From Ooceraea biroi (lineage: Eukaryota > Arthropoda > Insecta > Hymenoptera > Formicidae): DNA of 64,000 nucleotides. Below the pieces are notes generated by a model, which saw only the letters and a program-made list of their open reading frames with translations, searched no databases and was not told the origin of the DNA. Position 1 is the first letter of the stretch; each line of letters opens with the position of its first letter. Below, piece by piece: positions 57,623 to 64,000 of the stretch. A program made the position numbers and the translations under genes. Location: positions 12,152,001 to 12,216,000 of the forward strand of contig NC_039506.1 of the NCBI RefSeq assembly GCF_003672135.1, in the 5' to 3' direction.

Positions 57623-60600
57623 ATGGGTACTTTACAACAGCAATCAATTTTAAAAGGTCTGCAAATAGAAAATGACAAAGAGAAAAAGTTAGTGCATGAA
57701 TTGTTCAGTTGTACAGCCGCAGCCCATCCGAATCAAACTGCGATACGTTATGAAAGTAAGATACTTTTATTTTTCAACAAAAAAAATAATAAACTTTATC
57801 TTATATCAAGTTGCCCAAGAATACATAAAACTCAAAATTTACAAGAGCTACAAAAAAATTATTGGAAACGTCCATGTTAGTCACAGAAACTAGCTCTTTT
57901 ATAATAAAATTAATTCCATTCACTTGTTATAATAATAATTATGTTAGATCCAATAAAAAATTTACGAAATTATTGTATTATTGCAAACATTGCAATAAAA
58001 ATAACAACATTTACACATGTTAACTTATTTTTGCCTAAAGGCAAAAATAAGTTAAGATCTAAAGATCATAATAATATCTTTTTTTAGATCATTTAATTCA
58101 AGATGTTTATCGTGATTAATTGTAGATTAGTAATAAATAGTGGGTTAGTAATCGAGGACATTTAAGCTGTCAATGTCGGTTGAATTACAAATGACTCGCC
58201 ATTGACTCACGGATGATCAGCTCTTAATAATACTAACAACAGGCTATGCATAACCAGTTCACCTGACCAGTTATGCTAACTTTAATGTACAGATTTATAT
58301 ATAAATCTGTAATAATAACACGGGCATTGCGTCGAAAGAGAATTTATATTCAATTGTTGCTTACGGAAATTCTATCGCAGATGACGCAGGTGAGAAATAC
58401 ACGTTGTCTTATGAGGAACTAGACAACATCACCAGACAATTGGCACAAGCCTTACATAAATATGAAAGATACGAGAGAGCTTCTCAATCACTGGTAGCTG
58501 TTTGTATGAAACCTTCGGATCGTCTCCCAATCATATTACTCAGTATATTGAAAGCGGGGATGGCCTATTTGCCCTTAGACGCGGAATTCCCCATGTCCAG
58601 AGTAAAACACATTCTTGAGGAAGCGCAACCATTGATGGTGCTAATTGAACAAGAAGGTAAAGAAAAAAACATTTTTACATTAATCATATATTTCAAAATA
58701 AATGTCATTTCGTATCATCAAGAACAATAAATTATAATATTATAATATTTTGAAATATCTATGCATCTTTCTGTTTTACTACATTTTTTACTTGTTTCTT
58801 TTTTAATTTATTTATTATTTATTGCGTTATTATTATATATTATACTTATTATATTTTTCATATTTATTCATGTATCTCTACTTTTTATATGCATATTATA
58901 TGTTTACACCTTTTCATATGTTTTTTTAATTACAAATTTAAGTTTCTAAATTAACATTTTGTAATAAAATAAAAGTTTCTAAATTTAAAATAAATCGATG
59001 ATATGAATCATTAAAATATTTTATAATTTTAATGTTTAAATTTATATGAAATATTTATATAATATATTACAGCAAAATAATAAATTATCAAGATTAATGT
59101 TGACATCGATATCAATGATATCGAAATGTACATATTGATCGAAAGCGAACATATGGCGCGCGATAAAAGACTCGTGAATATGAAGTATAAGCATAGTAAT
59201 AATTTTCTGTCACTATTACGTGATTTTCTTGTACGAGGTCGTATATCCATAGATCTTATGTACTGATTAGTTTTTCTCGAGGAAAGAGTTAATTATACTT
59301 CGAAAGCGTGCAGTGGACCGTTCCGAAGTAATTTGTAGAACGCAAATACGTTTTATTATTCTTAACAACGTAACAACGTAAGAATCGTATGCACAAAGAA
59401 ACCTTGAGGTTGATTTCTATTCGGTGTAATTTCAGATGAAAAAATTGATGATTCTGTTGTTGCTTGGAAGGTCTGTTTATGTTTCAGACACGTATGATTA
59501 AACAGAAATGCGATTTCACTTTCAGCGGATTTGTCGATTTACGAGGGAACTTTAGTCATAACGTATGAGCAGCTTTTGAAAGAAGCCAAGAAAATACAAA
59601 AGAACACATTGGAAATCAAAGAATGTCCAAATCAACTTGCTATTGTCCTTTATACTTCCGGAAGTACAGGGATTCCAAAAGGTAATGGAATATTATATTT
59701 TATGTTAATCATACGAAAGTACAGCGTGGAAACTAAGTTAGATAATCATTCTTATTAATACTTGAACATTTTTCAAAAGTTAATGATAGTTTAAATTTAC
59801 TTTATTATACATACTTTCTCTATCCTTCATATCTATCTTTTAATTCGTATACATAATTATTATTTGTGTAATCTGTTGCAAAACCGGTTCTAGTTCGACT
59901 GCGATGAAAATAAGCGTTATACTGATAATTTATACGCAAAATACAGTTCACGGAAGTAGTTACAGTAAGACGTAGATGTACTCTGTACTCATTTATCTTC
60001 TTTCCTTAAAGGCGTGCTCATACCGCATACTACTCTATTGAATCGTCTGGAATGGCAATGGAGAGAACTTCCATATGCCGACGACGAGGAACGATGTGTT
60101 TTCAAAACTTCCCTTACGTTCGTTGACAGCGTTCCAGAAATTTGGGGACCTCTTTTGCAAGGTCGTACTCTGATAGTCGTACCGAAAAGCGTAACAAAAG
60201 ATCCGGAGAGATTTGTACCACTTTTGGAGAAGCATCAGGTAATTTTAAATGTTCATCCAGATTTGTCGTACGAAAACTATAACTATATATTCCGCATATG
60301 TACAAATATAGAAAAATTTTAACAATTTCCAGAAATATTAATATCGGTGAAAACTGTCATATCAAAAGTTTTATTCCAATATCGATATGTAACTGCCTCA
60401 GAGTTTTTCAAATTATAAGAAATCCATATTTTTTTTGATAAAAATATTTGTAAGCACTAGAAGGTATTTTTTAACATAAAGTATTTTTTTTTATCTCTTT
60501 GTAAAGATCACTTGATACATTAAACTTGTAAATCATGACATATTTATATTACTGTATTATGTAATATTTATATATTTATAAATACATTAAATATGTAATA

Positions 60601-62775
60601 TTTATATGTAACAATAAAATAGCAAATTTATACTAATTATTGTAATTCAAGATAAACCAAATCGAAAGATTCCAATTTCGTTTAAACATTTTAGAAAGTT
60701 CCATGCGGCATTTATCATAACTTAAATTTACGCATAAATTCTACGTGTATGTTGTGTGTAAAAGAATATAAATTTATCCAGTATTTAATTCACTATAACT
60801 TAGAAAATAGTTTATGACAAACGGAAAACTACTGATGCATTTCAGATACAACGTTTAGTCCTCGTACCATCGCTACTGCGTTCGTTACTCATGTATTTGG
60901 GTCTGCCGGTGAGTATATAATTGCATTCCACGCTATCTACTTCTTTTATATGAACTGATTATATCGTTGTTATTAAGTAAGATTCTCAACATTTCTTGAT
61001 TTTGCGCAATATCGAAAGGTTAAGAAATGCGTCATTACTCTTGTCAATGTTGCACGATCAAGATAAATAGGGCTTTTAATGATCCTCAGCAGTGACCATC
61101 ATTCAATTCGCATGGTATAATTAGAAAACATAATCACCAAGCATACGCGTAATAGATGTAGTTGTAGTGTTTACTTTTAACATTCAAGCGAGTATTTTAA
61201 GTAACCTTGTACTCTTGACATCTTAGTGGCAAGAAGTTACTTCGAGAAAATTCGAGATGGAATACTTGAACCGCGAAGAGTGTCCATAGGCCAGATCCCA
61301 GATATATTGTTAAGATCAGCGTTTTATTTATGCTGTCTTATTCATCGCGAAATGTTTCGTTTTGCTTGTACAGTATTATATAATTGTGCATAATAATAAT
61401 TTGCTAAATTTGAAGTAATTCAATTTATTACATCTATAATAAAATAAAAAGAATATTTAAATTTATACAAGAGATTGCACGTGTTTTTTATTGATTGATG
61501 CTTTTTATTCAACAGTTTAAATTGCTAGATAATGTGATGCGTTTACTTTCTCTGTATGTTACACTATATTAAAATATATCTATATACGCAAACATTCAGT
61601 AAAAGTAAAATACAATGTCATATCGTATCTGTAGTTGACGTAATTTTTTATACATATAATAATACTTACAAATTTATAAATATATTAGTATAAACGATGT
61701 ATCACGCATTCCGTAGTAGCAAATCTAAATTAAATGTGTCAATAATAAATAAGTTTCCTCTCTTAATTACCTTAAGCAACATGGAAAATTTTCCAAACGT
61801 ATTTATTACTTATATACATATAATCCTACATATTTTCTACATCGCAATTTTGCATATCTATATTGAAATGTATGCAAATTATACATATATAATTTTGCAT
61901 ACATTGTAATAACATTCTCGCGCAATTAATGTGTTCGATACTTATTGCATTGAGATAGCTGAAGTCATTACAATTTGCGCGATAAAAATATTTGCTGCCT
62001 ACTCTCGCCTGAAGCGTTCGAGGCTAATATACAATCACGTTGCGCAGGATAATGAGAACGTTCTTGGTCGTTTGAGACTGTGGATTTGTTCCGGGGAAAC
62101 TTTGCCGATCACGTTGGCTGATCAGTTTTTTACTACGTTTAGCAATGAGGACAAAATATTAGCCAATTTTTATGGTAGCACGGAAGTTATGGGCGACGTC
62201 ACGTATCATCTTTTAAGCAAACGCGCACAATTACAGGATATGGAAAAAGTGCCGATTGGTAAGAACAATTTTTACTCGTCAATATGAAACTCACTAAAAA
62301 AACGTCATCAATGGAATAAAAGACATTTAATATTCTTTGTTATTTCTAATTTTACCATTGCCGTTTATCAATATAGCTACATGGAAAATGATCATACTTT
62401 GAATTTTGTCCGGATTCTTACCACTAACATACGCGTAAGCGGAAGCTGTAGAGAATTATGCATACAAATTCTATTTTGATTACTTTTACATTTGATCTCT
62501 TATCTCTTATTTGATTCGCATATCGTGAAACTCATTAATGGTAAAACTCTGCTTCGAGATGAGATAAAAGAATTAATACAAAATTATAAATTATTAAGAA
62601 AGTTATAAATTATTAATACACAGTTTTGCGTTATCGAAAAGTCTGTGTAGACTTTTTTTAGCAAAATTTTGTATTAATTATTAATACAATTACTTAAGTA
62701 ATTCTTAATATATTTAATTTGCTAAAATAATCTGCGGACTTTTCGATCAGCTCAATATTTAAACAAAGAAGTAAC

Positions 62776-62812
<37 letters not shown>

Positions 62813-63705
62813 ATTTACATTTCACTAAATAATCTCCGTGATTTTATATTCAAGTCAAAGATAATTCGTGTTACGTGTTTGCACCAATCATATCTGTTAC
62901 GAATATTGCTCCATATTTTATTGCAGGAAAACCAATTGACAACTGCATAATTTACCTCGTGAGCAAGGAAATGCGACTGGTACCTCAGGGAGAAATCGGA
63001 GAGCTGGTCGTGGCCGGAAAAAACCTTGCTATGGGTTATATACGCGAGCGGGACACGCATAAATTTCTGGCGAATCCTTTCTCCATTGATCCACGTAAGA
63101 GAATGAGATAACATAATAAAACATCGAGTAACACATCATTTAAGCGCAGAAAAATTTATTACAACGTGTAAATCTCACTATTCATGTTTTTAATTTCATT
63201 CACTAGCAAAATTTCAATATAACATTAAAATTACTTTATATTTTAAATTGTGTAATTTAAAACATTAATAAATTTTTTCAAGATTAATCTTACTTTGAAT
63301 TTTTTACAATAATGTTATAATTTGTCACTAATTTGTTAAAAATGGCAACTATGAAAAAAAGATAATTATTAACGAAAACGATACAAATATAAAAAGATCA
63401 TTGTAAATACTCATCAGAAGATAGCTTAAAAATTCATGAAATTTGCCCAAGTTATCTCAAGTATAATATCTTTTTTTATTTTAATAAAACTATTCTATTT
63501 ATTTATAGAATATTCGAGAATCTTTCGTACAGGAGATTACGCTAAAATTGTCAAAGGATCAATAATTTACGAAGGACGAGTAGATTCACAAATCAAAATC
63601 AGAGGTCATCGGGTTGATCTCACAGAAGTTGAAAAGATGGTTAGCAAAGTACCCAATATCAATAAAGTTGTAATCCTTTGTTACAAACCTGGCGAATTAT
63701 CACAG
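57623..63705 (+). CDS. ebony: Ebony, N-beta-alanyl-dopamine synthase (5' part, continues past right edge)
   Basis: Ebony joins beta-alanine to dopamine (and histamine), making the precursor of yellow-tan cuticle sclerotin. It is an NRPS-like adenylating enzyme. Coding exons with matching phases: 57623-57755, 58381-58656, 59526-59681, 60012-60238, 60846-60908, 62048-62258, 62927-63094, 63509-63705, together 477 codons. All junctions have GT-AG sites. Start is the first ATG of MGTLQQQSILKGLQIENDKE, in good context (AAGATGG). Adenylation motifs in order: YTLSYEELDN, LYTSGSTGIPKG (A3), LTFVDSVPEIW (A4), LWICSGETLP, NFYGSTEVMGDVTY (A5), GEIGELVVAGKNLAMGY (A6), FRTGDY (A7) and YEGRVDSQIKIRGHRVDLTE (A8). 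The carrier domain and the C-terminal amine-selecting domain should lie right of the window. No frameshift is seen. It is the only intact host gene here. Confidence 0.93.
58020..58055. repeat. 36-bp perfect palindrome in an ebony intron
   Basis: TTAACTTATTTTTGCC pairs exactly with GGCAAAAATAAGTTAA around a four-base TAAA loop, between the first and second coding exons. Confidence 0.95.
62781..62812. repeat. CT microsatellite in an ebony intron
   Basis: (CT)n run of about 15 units about 115 bp upstream of the exon at 62927. The same intron has mariner-like phrases at 62630-62760. Confidence 0.9.
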
Positions 63706-64000
63706 GTAAATATTATAGTTACTACAGGTAACCCCCACCTACATTCCTCCTCTTACACACACGCACACACAATGTCACGTCACAGTCTGTGTATGTGTGC
63801 GTCTGTGTGAGAGAGAGAGGAAGGGGCACGCTTACGCATATGCATATGTGTATTATTATGTATAATATTATATAGTGTTATGTAATAAATACACTTAAAA
63901 AATTATCTTTTTGAACAGGTAAAAAAATGTCAAAGTATTTGAATTATCTAGGTTAGTTTTTTTTATAAGAAAGTGTGATATCACACACTTGCACCAATGA
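63706..64000 (+). other. Start of the next ebony intron
   Basis: Follows the donor CAG|GTAAATATT at 63705/63706. CA/TG-rich tracts lie at 63755-63810. No further exon recognised before the edge. Confidence 0.6.

Overview
The window looks like a piece of an insect genome, most likely a hymenopteran and probably an ant. It is AT-rich, has GT-AG introns, and carries many transposon families that are typical of ants. I can support only one host gene with confidence: the 5' two-thirds of ebony, the gene for N-beta-alanyl-dopamine synthase, on the + strand. Its first coding exon starts at 57623 and its exons run off the right edge of the window. I propose an untranslated first exon at about 45751-46118, behind a TATA box at 45728. 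If that is right, intron 1 is about 11.4 kb and is largely built from transposons.

Layout. 1-1.3 kb: a decayed gag-like retroelement gene on the - strand. 1.5-4.7 kb: pieces of a dispersed repeat, a hAT-like transposase pseudogene, a mariner fragment and a G+C-rich hairpin. 5.1-14.2 kb: an R1-clade LINE on the - strand, split by a hAT transposon (9331-12685), which itself carries a short hAT-like element (9337-10491). Both insertions are bounded by exact 8-bp target duplications. 14.2-17.7 kb: a diverged tandem array with a unit of about 180 bp, interrupted by a possible solo LTR. 18-24.2 kb: a hairpin element, CA microsatellites, a Tc1/mariner-superfamily element with 41-residue DDD spacing, a 1.67-kb palindromic element and a deletion derivative of another mariner relative. 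24.2-29.3 kb: no recognisable gene; part of it is unusually G+C-rich. 29.4-33.3 kb: a transposon with inverted arms of about 830 bp around a broken DDE transposase. 33.5-37.4 kb: several short terminal-inverted-repeat elements, some nested. 38-41.2 kb: nested inverted repeats containing two opposed mariner remnants. 41.2-45.7 kb: mostly empty sequence with a few small open frames. 45.7-57.6 kb: the proposed ebony 5' exon and its intron, which holds Tc1, mariner, piggyBac-like and other repeats. 57.6-63.7 kb: ebony coding exons.

How the parts relate. Nearly all coding-like sequence outside ebony is transposase, gag or reverse transcriptase, and nearly all of it is broken by frameshifts or stops. 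Insertion order can be read in several places. The hAT is younger than the LINE and its short passenger is younger still. A 164-bp element at 35459 sits in one arm of an inverted repeat whose other arm keeps the empty site. A piggyBac relative at 54084 splits a local duplication. I saw no CRISPR array, rRNA or tRNA. Many open frames in the AT-rich tracts begin at GTG or TTG or are shadows, and I left them out.
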